DNA from: Nonomuraea helvata
Lineage (GTDB): Bacteria > Actinomycetota > Actinomycetes > Streptosporangiales > Streptosporangiaceae
NCBI RefSeq assembly: GCF_039535785.1
Contig: NZ_BAAAXV010000002.1
Location: forward strand, 186,001 to 250,000
DNA: 64,000 nt
Direction of reading: 5' to 3'
Shown: piece by piece, positions 50,943-60,288 of the stretch
Layout of the letters: every line of letters begins with the position of its first letter
Position numbering within the stretch: position 1 is the stretch's first letter
Notes under the pieces: generated by a model
The model's database searches: none
Told to the model about the DNA's origin: nothing
Seen by the model: the letters and a program-made list of their open reading frames with translations, nothing else
Made by a program: the position numbers and the translations under genes

Positions 50943-51761
50943 CTACCGGACGCTGACCGGGTCGCCCACCCGGATCCGGCCCGGCTCGCGGGGCACGAGG
51001 CGGGCGCCGAACCAGGTCTTGCCATCCCATTTGCGGTGCCGGGCCAGGGTCCGCAGCGGCTCCTTACCCTTCACCTGGGTCTCCGGATCGATGGTGGTCA
51101 CCGCGCAGCGGTCGCAGAGCTCCGAGACGCGGAAGGGCACCGAGCCGATCCGCACCTCGCGCCAGCCGTCCTCCGCGAACGCCTCCGCACCCTCGACGAT
51201 CACGCTCGGACGGAACCGCAGCCGCGACAGCGGCCCCGGCGCGTCCTCGCCGTGCGTGGCCGCCTCCTCGGCCAGCCACCCGTCCAGGACGCGTGCGGAC
51301 GACTCGGAGACGAGCAGCAGCGGCGCGTCCCACGCGAAGCTCACCACCTCACCGGGCAACCCGCCGTGCGCCGGGTCGATCGACCTGCGCCCGGGGTCGT
51401 CCAGCCATACCAGCCTGGCCGGGCGCCCCAGCAGCTCCGTGAACCACGCGTGCGCCACGTCATCGGCGAGCACCGCCCTGTCCAGGCCGGTGAAGCCGAC
51501 CGGCGTCATCGCGCCTGTGGCGGGCGGCACGGTCACGTCCGCCATCCCGCGCGCCGTGAGCCGCAGGCCGCCCTCGGACGTGGGCCGCGCGGCGACGGAG
51601 GCCAGGCGCGGGAACTCGCCCAGCCACAGGTTGTCGCCGTGCTCGTCGACGACCGCCCACCGGCGGTCCCCGTCGAGGCCCCACGGGTGGACGACCGCCT
51701 CCGCCACCGAGTGACTGCTTCCCGATTTGAGCGGATAAATCAGGATCTGATCAATCCTCAT
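50943..51761 (-). CDS. MOSC-domain protein (MOSC N-terminal beta-barrel plus MOSC)
   Basis: 272 residues from ATG 51761. N-terminal barrel (MRIDQILIYPLKSGSSHSVA; HPWGLDGDRRWAVVDEHG) followed by the MOSC domain with RFRPSVIVEG, FRVSELCDRCAVTTIDPETQ and its conserved Cys. The family is related to the C-terminus of molybdenum cofactor sulfurase and to mARC/YcbX reductases that reduce N-hydroxylated compounds using Moco. Probably YcbX-like in function. In-frame codons upstream of 51761 are not coding. Confidence 0.88.
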   Translation of the reverse strand: MRIDQILIYPLKSGSSHSVAEAVVHPWGLDGDRRWAVVDEHGDNLWLGEFPRLASVAARPTSEGGLRLTARGMADVTVPPATGAMTPVGFTGLDRAVLADDVAHAWFTELLGRPARLVWLDDPGRRSIDPAHGGLPGEVVSFAWDAPLLLVSESSARVLDGWLAEEAATHGEDAPGPLSRLRFRPSVIVEGAEAFAEDGWREVRIGSVPFRVSELCDRCAVTTIDPETQVKGKEPLRTLARHRKWDGKTWFGARLVPREPGRIRVGDPVSVR

Positions 51762-51790
51762 GGCCGTCAGTGTCGCACCCCGTACCGGGA

Positions 51791-52393
51791 TCAGGCGATG
51801 GGGTCTTCGAAGCGGGCGCCCAACGTGCGCAGGCCCGCCAGGACCTCCGCTGCCGTCGGAGCCTGGTCCGGATCGTTGAGCCACTGCACCATCACCCCGA
51901 GCAGCAGGGCCAGGTGCACCGAGCCGACCGTGCGCACCTCGCGCTCGGCCAGGCCGGCCTCGTCCCCGTTTGCCAGGTGGGCGGCCATGCCGCGGCGGCC
52001 CTCGCGCTGCCCGGCCACGAGCTGGTCACGCAGCTCCGGCGAGTGCTCGGCCTGCACCAGGGCTTCCAGGTTGGCCAGCCAGAGCGTGCGGTGCTCGCCG
52101 ATCGACGCGATCAGCTGCTCCCAGAGCGCCTGGAAACGTTCGGCAGGCGGGACCTCGGCGTCGTCCGCAGCATGGTCAGCGGCCGCCATCGCCGTGCCGA
52201 CCTGTTCGCTCCACTCGCGCATCGCCTCTACCAGCGCCGCGTTGAGCAGCGCCTCGCGCGAGCCGAAGTGATAGCCGATCGCGGCCATGCTGACCCCGGC
52301 CGCCGCCGAGATGTCGCGGACGGTGGTGCGCGCCCACCCCTTCTCCACCAGGCAGCGCCGCGCCCCGGCCAGCAGGTCCTCACGGTTTCCCAT
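51791..52393 (-). CDS. TetR-family transcriptional regulator
   Basis: 200 residues from ATG 52393. Helix-turn-helix ARTTVRDISAAAGVSMAAIG followed by YHFGSREALLNAALVEAM; the C-terminal ligand domain is typical of TetR_C proteins. Divergent from the FAD monooxygenase with a perfect palindrome between them, so it very likely represses both. Confidence 0.92.
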   Translation of the reverse strand: MGNREDLLAGARRCLVEKGWARTTVRDISAAAGVSMAAIGYHFGSREALLNAALVEAMREWSEQVGTAMAAADHAADDAEVPPAERFQALWEQLIASIGEHRTLWLANLEALVQAEHSPELRDQLVAGQREGRRGMAAHLANGDEAGLAEREVRTVGSVHLALLLGVMVQWLNDPDQAPTAAEVLAGLRTLGARFEDPIA

Positions 52394-52413
52394 GGCAGGC
52401 AAGCCTAGCACGT

Positions 52414-52430
52414 ACGCATGAGACATGCGT
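52414..52430. promoter_or_regulatory. TetR operator
   Basis: ACGCATGAGACATGCGT is a perfect 7-3-7 inverted repeat, 21 bases upstream of the TetR start and about 60 upstream of the divergent monooxygenase start. Confidence 0.75.
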
Positions 52431-52491
52431 CTTGCGCATTTGCGCCAATCCGTCGTACGGTGGCGTCCTCACCTACCGAGGAGGACCTCCC

Positions 52492-53592
52492 ATGCGGATC
52501 CTGATCTCCGGCGGCAGCGTCGCCGGCCCCGCTCTGGCTTACTGGCTGCACCGCCACGGCCACCGGCCGACGATCGTGGAGCGGGCGCCGGTCGTGCGCG
52601 GCGGCGGCGCCGCCATCGACTTCCGCGGCTCCGCGCTGCAGGTGCTGGAGTGGATGGGCCTGCTGGAGGAGATGCGCGGGCACGAGACGGGGATGACCGC
52701 GATGACGCTGGTCGACGACGCCGGCGCCACCATAGCCACGCTGCCCGCCACCGCCATCTCCGGCGACCTGGAGGTGCTCAAGTCCGACGTGACGGCCATC
52801 CTGTACGAGGCCACCCGGGACACCACGGAGTACCTGTTCGACGACACGATCACCGCCCTCGACCAGGACGGCTCCGGCGTCCACGTGACCTTCGAGCGCA
52901 GCCGGCCCCGTACGTTCGACCTGGTGATCGGCGCCGACGGGCTGCACTCGACCGTGCGCCGGCTCGCCTTCGGGCCCGAGTCCCAGTACGTCCGCCACCT
53001 GGGCATCTACGGCGCGCTGTGCACCACGCCCAACATCCTCGGCCTCGACCGCGCGGGCCTGATGTACAACACGGCGGGCCGCAACGCGCTGGCCTTCGCC
53101 GCCCGCGACAACGCCGAGCTACGCGTCGGCCTGTCGTTCGGGGCCGACCACCTGGACTACGACCGGCGCGACCGCCGGCAGCAGGAGGAGCTGGTGGCCA
53201 AGCACTTCGCCGGCGCGGGCTGGGAGGTGCCCCGGCTGCTGGAGGCGATGCGCGAGGCCGAGGAGTTCTTCTTCGACTCCTCCGGCCAGGTGGTGATGGA
53301 CTCCTGGTCGACCGGCCGGGTCGCGCTCGTGGGCGACGCCGCCCACTGCGCCGCCCCCACCTCCGGGCGCGGCACCTCCCAGGCGTTGATCGGCGCGTAC
53401 GTGCTGGCGGGCGAGCTGGCCGAGGCGCCTGACCACACCACCGCCTTCGCCGCGTACGAGCGCCAGCTGCGCGACTACGTCGAGCGCAACCAGCGGCACG
53501 GCCGGACCGCGGCCCGCTGGTTCCTCCAGCCGCCCACCGAGCCGCCGGTGGAGGTGGCCGAGGACGTGGTGGCGCTCAAGCAGTACGCATGA
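52492..53592 (+). CDS. FAD-dependent monooxygenase (PHBH/TetX-like)
   Basis: 366 residues from ATG 52492, preceded by GAGGAGG. FAD motifs: ILISGGSVAGPALAYWLHRH at the N-terminus, the DG motif DLVIGADGLHSTVRR, and VALVGDAAHCAAPTSGRGTS at the C-terminal GD box. Class A aromatic hydroxylase family, which includes tetracycline-inactivating TetX-like enzymes. Divergent TetR control fits an enzyme induced by its own toxic substrate. Confidence 0.92.
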   Translation: MRILISGGSVAGPALAYWLHRHGHRPTIVERAPVVRGGGAAIDFRGSALQVLEWMGLLEEMRGHETGMTAMTLVDDAGATIATLPATAISGDLEVLKSDVTAILYEATRDTTEYLFDDTITALDQDGSGVHVTFERSRPRTFDLVIGADGLHSTVRRLAFGPESQYVRHLGIYGALCTTPNILGLDRAGLMYNTAGRNALAFAARDNAELRVGLSFGADHLDYDRRDRRQQEELVAKHFAGAGWEVPRLLEAMREAEEFFFDSSGQVVMDSWSTGRVALVGDAAHCAAPTSGRGTSQALIGAYVLAGELAEAPDHTTAFAAYERQLRDYVERNQRHGRTAARWFLQPPTEPPVEVAEDVVALKQYA

Positions 53593-53668
53593 GCCCGGCG
53601 GCGGCCCGGTCGCGGGCCAGTGGCGGTACGGCGGCGGTACGGTGGCGGGCCGCTCACCGGGCACCGCG

Positions 53669-54526
53669 TCAGCTGAGGCGGGCCAGCTCCTCCTCGCTGA
53701 GTTCCAGGTCGGCGGCCGCGGCCGAGTCGATGATGGTCTCCGGGCGGCTGGCGCCGGGGATGGGGATCACCACGGGGCTGCGGGCCAGCTCCCAGGCGAG
53801 GCAGACCTGCTGGGGGGAGACGCCGCGCGCCGCGGCGATCTCGGCGAAGGCGGCGTTCTGCCCGCTCAGCTCTCCGGTGCGGCCGATGCCTCCCAGAGGA
53901 GACCAGGGCAGGAAGGCGAGGCCGAGCTCGGCGCAGACGTCGATCTCGGGCTCGCTGGAGCGGAAGCGCGGCGAGTACTCGTTCTGGACGCTCACCAGGG
54001 CGCTGCCGAGGATGCTGTGGGCGAGCCGGATCTGCGCCGGGTCGGCGTTCGAGATGCCGGCCATCTGGATCTTGCCGGCGTCGTGCAGCTCCTTGAGCGC
54101 GCCCATGGTCTCCTCGTACGGCACCGCCGGGTCGGGCCGGTGGTGCTGGTAGAGGCCGATGCTGTCCACGCCGAGGGCCTTCAGTGAGCGGTCGCAGGCC
54201 TCCTTGAGGTGCGACGGGCGGCCGTTGACGGACCAGCCGCCGCCGGACGTGCGGGTGTGTCCGCCCTTGGTCGCGACGAGCACGGTGTCGGCGTCTCCGC
54301 CCCACAGCGACAGGGCCCGGGCCACCAGGCGCTCGTTGTGGCCGATGTCGTCGTGCGAGGGGGTGTAGGCGTCGGCTGTGTCGATCAGGGTGATGCCGGC
54401 GTCCAGGGCCGCGAGAATCGTACGGATCGACTGGTCCTCGTCGGGCATGTGCCCGGCCACCGACATGGGCATGGCACCGAGCCCGATGACTCCGACCTGG
54501 CGGTTTCCGATGGTGCGCGTTCTCAT
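53669..54526 (-). CDS. Aldo/keto reductase
   Basis: 285 residues from ATG 54526 (ATG 54538 possible). Catalytic residues are visible: Asp in LIDTADAYTP with Tyr, Lys in VLVATKGGHTR and His in LYQHHRPDP. NADPH-binding end: VIPIPGASRPETI. A seven-base inverted repeat, TCTCATG and CATGAGA, surrounds the start codon (54521-54541) and could bind a regulator or hide the start. Confidence 0.92.
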   Translation of the reverse strand: MRTRTIGNRQVGVIGLGAMPMSVAGHMPDEDQSIRTILAALDAGITLIDTADAYTPSHDDIGHNERLVARALSLWGGDADTVLVATKGGHTRTSGGGWSVNGRPSHLKEACDRSLKALGVDSIGLYQHHRPDPAVPYEETMGALKELHDAGKIQMAGISNADPAQIRLAHSILGSALVSVQNEYSPRFRSSEPEIDVCAELGLAFLPWSPLGGIGRTGELSGQNAAFAEIAAARGVSPQQVCLAWELARSPVVIPIPGASRPETIIDSAAAADLELSEEELARLS

Positions 54527-54586
54527 GGCTTTGTGCATGAGAACACCCTGCCCGCTGGAGCGCACTCCAGGTCAACCTTGGGCAAG

Positions 54587-55507
54587 TCAGGCAAAGAACC
54601 GCGTCAGATGCTTGACGACCGTTTCCGGTTGTTCTTCGGGGATGTAGTGGCCGCTGCCCGGCACCTCGACCACCTCGACGTCGGTCCCCTTGTCCGCGAG
54701 CACGTGCCGCAGCAGCCGATAGCCGCCCTCGCCGCCGCCCAGGGCCAGGATCGGCGCCGTCACCGGGCCGTACGTCTTCTCGTCGGCGATGTCCTGCCCG
54801 AAGGCCCGGTACCAGGCGTTGCCGGCCCGGACCGCGTCCGGGGTGGAGTAGGCGTGGGCGTAGATGTTCCGGTCGCGGTCGCCGATGGCGGTGGGATCTT
54901 CGATCAGGTAGTCGCACATCCAGTCGACCAGCAGGCGTGACCGGCCGGCGAGCAGGCGTTCGGGCAGGCCGGGGACCTGGTTGAACGCGAACCACCACAG
55001 GAAACGCCCGGGACCCGCGTGGATGTCGCCGTCGATCTGCTGGCGCCCGGGCCGCGGCAGCAGGGAGTAGTCGTAGAAACGGTCATCGGGGTGCGCGATG
55101 TCCAGCAGCGCGATCCGCCGCGTGCTCTCCGGGTGGTTGGCCGCGAAGGCGTAGGCGACCATCCCGCCGATGTCGTGCCCGGCGATGTCGACCGCGTCGT
55201 GACCGAGATGACGCGTCAGCGCGTGGATGTCGCCCGCCATGGTCTTCTTGTCATAGCCGGAGGCGGGCTTGTCCGAGCCGCCCATCCCCCGCAGGTCGAC
55301 GGCGATCACGCGATGGCGCTCGGCCAGCGGCGGCATGATCTTGTGGAACTCCCACCAGGTCTGCGGCCACCCGCCCAGCAGGACCAGCGGCTCGCCTCGG
55401 CCGCCGATCACGTAGCGCAGGCGGACTCCGTTGACGTCGGCATGCCTGCTGACGAACCCGCCCTCCAGCGAACGCGCCAGTTCCGCGTCGGATGGTGCTT
55501 GCGCCAT
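54587..55507 (-). CDS. Epoxide hydrolase-like alpha/beta hydrolase
   Basis: 306 residues. LVLLGGWPQTWWEFHKIMPP has the H/G-G-x-P oxyanion motif of epoxide hydrolases (Gly replaces the usual His), VDLRGMGGSDKP follows, the nucleophile is the Asp in IAGHDIGGMVA, and the His lies in GSGHYIPEE. Probably an epoxide hydrolase or haloacetate dehalogenase-type enzyme. It lies 21 bases before the LLM gene end on the same strand and may be co-transcribed with it. Confidence 0.88.
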   Translation of the reverse strand: MAQAPSDAELARSLEGGFVSRHADVNGVRLRYVIGGRGEPLVLLGGWPQTWWEFHKIMPPLAERHRVIAVDLRGMGGSDKPASGYDKKTMAGDIHALTRHLGHDAVDIAGHDIGGMVAYAFAANHPESTRRIALLDIAHPDDRFYDYSLLPRPGRQQIDGDIHAGPGRFLWWFAFNQVPGLPERLLAGRSRLLVDWMCDYLIEDPTAIGDRDRNIYAHAYSTPDAVRAGNAWYRAFGQDIADEKTYGPVTAPILALGGGEGGYRLLRHVLADKGTDVEVVEVPGSGHYIPEEQPETVVKHLTRFFA

Positions 55508-55528
55508 GAGATCTCCAATGTGGACGTA

Positions 55529-56386
55529 CTACTGGGGGAGGCCGAACCTCTTGGCGAACGCGGTCAGTTCCTCGCGCTGCTCTTCCGGTTCGGTGGCGGC
55601 GGTGCTGACGACGATGCGGGTGACCCCTTGGGCGGCGAGCTCCTCGACCCGTTCGACGGGCATGTCGATCGAGCCCATGCGGGTGTACTCCAGCGCGTCC
55701 GGGTCACGGCCGACCTCGGCGGCGCTGGAGCGCGCGAGCTCCCACTGGACGGCCCGCTCCCGCGCGTCCAGCGCCCCGCCGGGGAAGTAGCCGTCGCCGC
55801 GCCGCCCCGCCCGGCGCGCGGCCGCCCGGCTCGACCCCCCGATGTGCACGGGCAGCTGGACGGCCTGGTGGGGCTTGGGGAAGCTGACCAGGTTCTCGAA
55901 GGAGAAGAACTCGCCGGCGAAGCTGACGCCGTCCTCGCCGCCGGCCCACAGCAGGCGCAGCACGTCGATCGCCTCGTCGGCGCGGCGGCCGCGGGTGGCG
56001 TACTCCACCCCCACCGCCCGGGCCTCACCCGGGAGCGCGCCCAGTCCCGTGGTCAGCAGCCGCATCCTGCCCTTGGACAGCACGTCGACGGTGGCCAGAC
56101 GCTTGGCGAGGATCACCGGATGGTGGTACGGCAGCAGCAGCACGCCGGTGCCGAGCAGGATCCGTTCCGTGGCCGCGGCGACGAAGCTCAGGCAGTCGAG
56201 CGGATCGAGGTAGGGCAGCGTGGGCGGCAGCTCGTACGGCCCCACCGCGGCGCCGGGGTACAGCACGATGTGCTCGGGCAGGTAGAGCGATTCGAAGCCG
56301 CACTCCTCCGCGTTCCGGGCGAAGGCCACGATCTTGTCCGGATCGACCCCTTGATAGGGCGTGCTGTAGCTGACGCCGAACTTCAT
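55529..56386 (-). CDS. LLM-class F420-dependent oxidoreductase
   Basis: 285 residues. Luciferase-like TIM barrel: MKFGVSYSTPYQGVDPDKIV, ECGFESLYLPEHIVLY, ILLGTGVLLLPYHHPVILAK and the loop RMRLLTTGLGALPGEARAVG. This group uses F420 (a mycobacterial/actinomycete cofactor) or FMN. First gene of a leftward series with the epoxide hydrolase, suggesting breakdown of a xenobiotic or lipid. Confidence 0.92.
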   Translation of the reverse strand: MKFGVSYSTPYQGVDPDKIVAFARNAEECGFESLYLPEHIVLYPGAAVGPYELPPTLPYLDPLDCLSFVAAATERILLGTGVLLLPYHHPVILAKRLATVDVLSKGRMRLLTTGLGALPGEARAVGVEYATRGRRADEAIDVLRLLWAGGEDGVSFAGEFFSFENLVSFPKPHQAVQLPVHIGGSSRAAARRAGRRGDGYFPGGALDARERAVQWELARSSAAEVGRDPDALEYTRMGSIDMPVERVEELAAQGVTRIVVSTAATEPEEQREELTAFAKRFGLPQ

Positions 56387-56509
56387 CGTCTGTTCCTTCT
56401 GCTCGTTCCGAGGGACGGAGCGGATCGTAGAACCCTGACACTGACGTCAGGGCAACTCCACCTTCCTTGACCTGCTCCTCGCCCTGAAGGGACGGGGATT
56501 CCCGTGCCG

Positions 56510-57019
56510 CTATGCGGCAGCTCGTGCCGCTTGCGCGGCCCGTGCTGTGGAACGGGGTGCTTGACGTTTCGCGGACCCGGGTGGGTCTCCACGCCCTGAG
56601 ACGACCAGCCCGGCCGCCTGTCCTTTGCTCTTGATGTTCCTGGCCCCGACGATGTCGGCGTGCCCGGTGTGCCCGCAAGAAGTGCAGGAGAAGATCGCTT
56701 GGCTCTTGCGGCTCTTCTCGTCCACCTTCCCGCACGCAGGTTCCGGGCACGTCTGGGACGTGTACGCGGGGTCGATCTTATGGATGACGCTGCCGGTGTA
56801 GCGCGCCTTGGCGCGCAGAGCGACTTCCAGGCCGTACCAGCCCTTGTCGAGAATCGCCTTGTTGAGCCCGGATTTCGCGGCCGCGCCGTTGCACAGGAAC
56901 CTGCCCGGTCGGCCGGGGTCGGGCTTGGGCTTGACGGCCGCGCTCATGCCCCTGGTGTTCGGTGCCGCCTTTGCCGCCTGGTAATACCACTGGATCAGCG
57001 CGGATGCCGAATGCTGCAA
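56510..57019 (-). pseudogene. TnpB (IS200/IS605 OrfB) C-terminal remnant
   Basis: The frame encodes the C-terminal third of TnpB: KSGLNKAILDKGWYGLEVAL, the zinc finger in SQTCPEPACGKV and SCTSCGHTGH, and the last RuvC acidic residue in HADIVGARNIKSKG. The N-terminal domain and the first RuvC aspartate are absent, so RNA-guided nuclease activity is lost. No TnpA gene is seen. The sequence past the gene end (about 56480-56530) is where an associated guide RNA end would lie, but nothing proves one. Confidence 0.8.
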
Positions 57020-57499
57020 GTACCGCTTCTGGGGGACGCGAAACCGAAGGTGTCACGCCCAAGATCGTAGAGTCCTTGGATGACGGGTTCGTGGAGCAAG
57101 GGCAGCGAGCATTCCTTCTGGCACTTGGCTCGCGTCGTGAAGGCTCCCGAACGCTGGCTGGAACGGCAGGTGTGTCGGCGAAGCTCTGTCAATGGTGGTC
57201 CTCGTACTCGGTGCTGATTCGTCCGGCGTCGCGACGGAAGTCAGGCATGCCGAGGCTGACGCCGCAGACGCCGAGGGCGACCTTTCGCATTTCGAAGTTT
57301 CTCTGCACTGTGCAAGTCGGCTGCCGTGAGATCTCTCGTTTCGAGAGCGAGGGCGCGGGTGACGTGCAACCGTTGCCTGATCGGCTGGCGGCAGCGGTCC
57401 TGGCCGCCTCCGTCCGCATAGCGCTGCGATTCCTCACAGTTTCTCAACTGATCATGTCCCGTGCTGGTCAAGAAGGCCGTTCCATACGACGATCGCTGC
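57020..57499. other. Intergenic stretch of 480 bases, no supported gene
   Basis: Between the TnpB remnant and the lipoprotein gene. Several open frames exist but none has a convincing start, codon pattern or recognisable domain. The part up to about 57190 probably replaced the missing N-terminus of tnpB. The part nearest 57500 should hold the lipoprotein promoter, which I could not define. Confidence 0.4.
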
Positions 57500-58660
57500 A
57501 TGTCGTCCCGTTCGTCTGCCGCGCTGGCGGGCTTAGCCTTGGCCGTCCTGGCCGCCGGATGCGCGGATCCGGCCGCCGACCGGGTGTCGCTCGTCAGCGC
57601 GGCTCAGCCCCCGGCGTCCCCGCCACTTCCGTCGCTCACGGCGGTCTCGCCGCAGCCCTCGCCCGTGGTGTCCTCAGGGCCGGTACGGCACCCGTTCCCA
57701 CTGGCGACCTCCTTGGCCGAGCCCATGGCGACCGGAACACCCCTGGCTGCGACGGGCTCGCCGCGGTTCTTCCTCTCCGCTCGCGCTCCGCTCGCCCACT
57801 TCCCCGGCAAGTCCAAGACCGCTGTCTTCACCCCGGTGCCGCCCGCCGTGCACAACGCCGAGACCGGGTCGTTCATCGCGAACATCCCGCTGCCGCCCGG
57901 CGTCGAAAGTTCCTGGCACCTCGTGGCCGCTGCCCGGGACAACCGCACGTTCGCCATCGCCGGCTGGACCGAGCCGAAGAATCCAGACATTCGCTTCTTC
58001 CTGGTACGCCTCGGCGAGGACGGGCAGCCCGGGAAGCCGGTGGTCGTCACGCAGACCGACCCCGACGACCTGACGCTCGTCTACGACCTCGCCCTCAGCG
58101 CAGACGGCACCCGGCTGGCCTACTCCACGCCGCTCATCGGAGGCGGCGCCAAGATCTCCGTGCTCGACGTCACCACCGGCCGACGCCGGGACTGGAAGAC
58201 GTTGACACACTCGATGGTGCGCGGACTGTCCTGGGCCCCGGACGGCCGCTCGCTCGCCTATGTGCTGGGTGGCCGGGCCATCGCCTTGCTCGACCTCGCC
58301 CGGCTGGGCACCGATCCGGAAGGTGCCGCGTCCCGGATCATCAAGAACGCCACGGGCGCCATGCCGTTCGAGTCGTTGGCCCACACCCCTGACGGCAGCG
58401 CGCTGATCTACGCATCTGGGCACACCGTCGAACGTGTCCCCCTGGCGGGCGGGCCGACGCAGGTCCTGGCCCGGCCGGAGCTACCGCCCGACGCCTCGCT
58501 GAGCCTGCGCTTCAGCGTCGACGGGACCGGCGAACACCTCCTGTATGTGCATAAGTGGCGCGCCTACCGGGTTGCCCTCGCCGACGGCGCGGTCACCTCG
58601 GTGCCGATCACAGTCGACGAGCGTCCAGGTGAGGGCGGCTCGCCGCGTGCAGCCTGGTGA
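57500..58660 (+). CDS. Lipoprotein with WD40/TolB-like beta-propeller
   Basis: 386 residues from ATG 57500. Lipoprotein signal with lipobox LAVLAAGC, a proline- and serine-rich linker to about residue 85, then repeated propeller-like blades (LALSADGTRLAYSTPL; LSWAPDGRSLAYVLGG; AHTPDGSALIYASG; RFSVDGTGEHLLYV). Actinomycete genes of this kind are common next to sigma factors, but none lies here. Surface-anchored, function unknown. Confidence 0.85.
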   Translation: MSSRSSAALAGLALAVLAAGCADPAADRVSLVSAAQPPASPPLPSLTAVSPQPSPVVSSGPVRHPFPLATSLAEPMATGTPLAATGSPRFFLSARAPLAHFPGKSKTAVFTPVPPAVHNAETGSFIANIPLPPGVESSWHLVAAARDNRTFAIAGWTEPKNPDIRFFLVRLGEDGQPGKPVVVTQTDPDDLTLVYDLALSADGTRLAYSTPLIGGGAKISVLDVTTGRRRDWKTLTHSMVRGLSWAPDGRSLAYVLGGRAIALLDLARLGTDPEGAASRIIKNATGAMPFESLAHTPDGSALIYASGHTVERVPLAGGPTQVLARPELPPDASLSLRFSVDGTGEHLLYVHKWRAYRVALADGAVTSVPITVDERPGEGGSPRAAW

Positions 58661-58845
58661 TCAGGGGCTAAAGCGGTCGCCCGGCTCCGCGAGTTCAGCG
58701 CGGTGCCGTATTGATCACCCATCACGTCTGCGTTCCGGATGTGCGCACGCCTGGCATTCCCAGGTTCGTCGGGGCGACTCTGGCGAGTCGTCGGGTCCGG
58801 CCTCGTTTCTGGCGCAGGAAGGTGAGGGTGAGGTCGATGCCACTA

Positions 58846-59865
58846 GGCCGTGTTTCGAAAGATCACGTGTGTGAGGCGTGTCGGTGATCGTTGAACGAAG
58901 AGGTCTCCGGTAGGTGGTTCAACGACCAAGAAGAACGAAATACCGGAGACCTCGTGACCAGCGTAGTGGTGACGAGGCGGCACGACCTCACTGATGCGCA
59001 GTGGGCGGCGCTGGAGCCGCATCTGCCTGCCGCATCGGGCAAGGGGCGTCCGCCGAAGTGGAGCAAGCGTCAGTTGATCGACGGGATCCGGTGGCGGATC
59101 CGGACCGGGGCGCCGTGGCGGGACGTTCCTGCCTGCTACGGCCACTGGTTCACCGTGTATGGCTTGTTCCGGCGCTGGCAGCGGGAGGGGATCTGGGCGC
59201 GGATCCTGGCGGCCTTGCAGGCGTGTGCGGACGCCGCCGGGAAGATCGATTGGACGGTGAGCGTGGACTCCACCATCACCCGGGCTCACCAGCACGCGGC
59301 CGGAGCACGCCGGGACGGTCACCTGCAAAAGGAACCACCCGGCGGGGTGCACAGCGAGCCGGCCGATCATGGCCTGGGGCGCTCGCGCGGCGGGCTGACC
59401 ACCAAGACCCATCTGGCTTGCGAGCAGGGCCGCAAGCTGCTGGCTGCGGTGGTGACCGCCGGGCAGCGGGGCGACAGCCCGCAGTTCATACCGGTGCTCG
59501 GCAAGATCCGGGTGGCCCGCCTCGGCGGTGGCCGTCCCAGGACCCGCCCGGACCGGGTCCTGGCCGACAAGGCCTACACCAGCAAGGCCAACCGGACTCA
59601 TCTGCGCCGGCGTGGGATCAAGGCGTGCATTCCGAGCAAGGCCGACCAGGACGCTCACCGGCGAGCCAAGGGATCGAAGGGAGGTCGCCCGCCCGCCTTC
59701 GACCCCGCGTTCTACCGGCTGCGTCACGCTGTGGAGTGCGGCATCAACCTGCTCAAAGGCAACCGCGGCATGGCGACCCGTTACGACAAGCTCGCCGTAC
59801 GCTACGAAGCCGTCGTCATCATCGCTGCGATCAACCAGTGGCTCAATGCCTTATGAAACACGACC
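58846..59865. mobile_element. Complete IS5-type insertion sequence
   Basis: 1020 bp between inverted ends GGCCGTGTTTCG (58846) and, inverted, GGTCGTGTTTCA (59865), with TA on both sides (58844-58845 and 59866-59867) as the probable target duplication. The CAC/GTG beyond the TA extends the symmetry by chance or by target preference. It holds one intact transposase gene. It lies 277 bases from the IS21-type element. Confidence 0.85.
58954..59856 (+). CDS. IS5-family transposase
   Basis: 300 residues from GTG 58954, with GGAG just upstream; a TTG further up (58891) is less likely. N-terminal DUF4096-type domain (LTDAQWAALEPHLPAASGKG; GAPWRDVPACYGHW) and the DDE catalytic core with the first Asp in VSVDSTITRAHQHA, the second in VLADKAYTSKANRT, and Glu in RHAVECGINLLKGNRGMATR. 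All three residues are present, so the element may be active. Confidence 0.93.
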   Translation: MTSVVVTRRHDLTDAQWAALEPHLPAASGKGRPPKWSKRQLIDGIRWRIRTGAPWRDVPACYGHWFTVYGLFRRWQREGIWARILAALQACADAAGKIDWTVSVDSTITRAHQHAAGARRDGHLQKEPPGGVHSEPADHGLGRSRGGLTTKTHLACEQGRKLLAAVVTAGQRGDSPQFIPVLGKIRVARLGGGRPRTRPDRVLADKAYTSKANRTHLRRRGIKACIPSKADQDAHRRAKGSKGGRPPAFDPAFYRLRHAVECGINLLKGNRGMATRYDKLAVRYEAVVIIAAINQWLNAL

Positions 59866-59951
59866 TAGTGCCGGTTCACGCATACGTTCGCCAGGTTGTT
59901 GACCGCGCTACTCGTTCTACGTCTTCAGTGCCGAATGTCCTGGCTAGAGAG

Positions 59952-60142
59952 CTACTTCTGGCGCAGGCTCTCGATTTCGGCGGCCAATATGGCCATGTCG
60001 CGCACATGGCCGTAGTACTTGGTTGCATAGTCGTCGTCGATCGTCGGGAGGATCTCCTCGAATACCGACGTCAGCCGCGTCAGGCCAGAGCGGTGTTGTT
60101 CGCTGAGCGGACCTTTAAGGACGCCGCTGGCGAAGCCGTAGG
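59952..60142 (-). pseudogene. C-terminal part of a host gene interrupted by the IS21-type element
   Basis: Reading leftward, about 62 codons give YGFASGVLKGPLSEQHRSGL, LTSVFEEILPTIDDDYATKY and a terminal AEIESLRQK. Just past the far end of the IS21-type element (63987-64000) the same frame continues upstream with A-D-A-Y, and the 6-bp duplication CGTAGG sits at both junctions. The gene therefore was open before insertion and its 5' part lies beyond the window. No family is recognised. Confidence 0.75.
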
Positions 60143-60288
60143 TGGCTCTGTAGGTGAATCAGGGAGCCAGATGTCGGTCAGTGGCTCTGTGCTGCCCGAG
60201 GGGGCCAGGGTCGTGTTAGTGAATTCGGGAGCCACCTGAGGGTTAACGGTGGGAGCATCGGTGCGTTACTCCGTGTGAGGAGACGCTG

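Noticed and set aside
56450..57019. Active TnpB with guide RNA
   Set aside because: The N-terminal two thirds, including the first RuvC aspartate, are missing, and no tnpA or clean element ends are visible.
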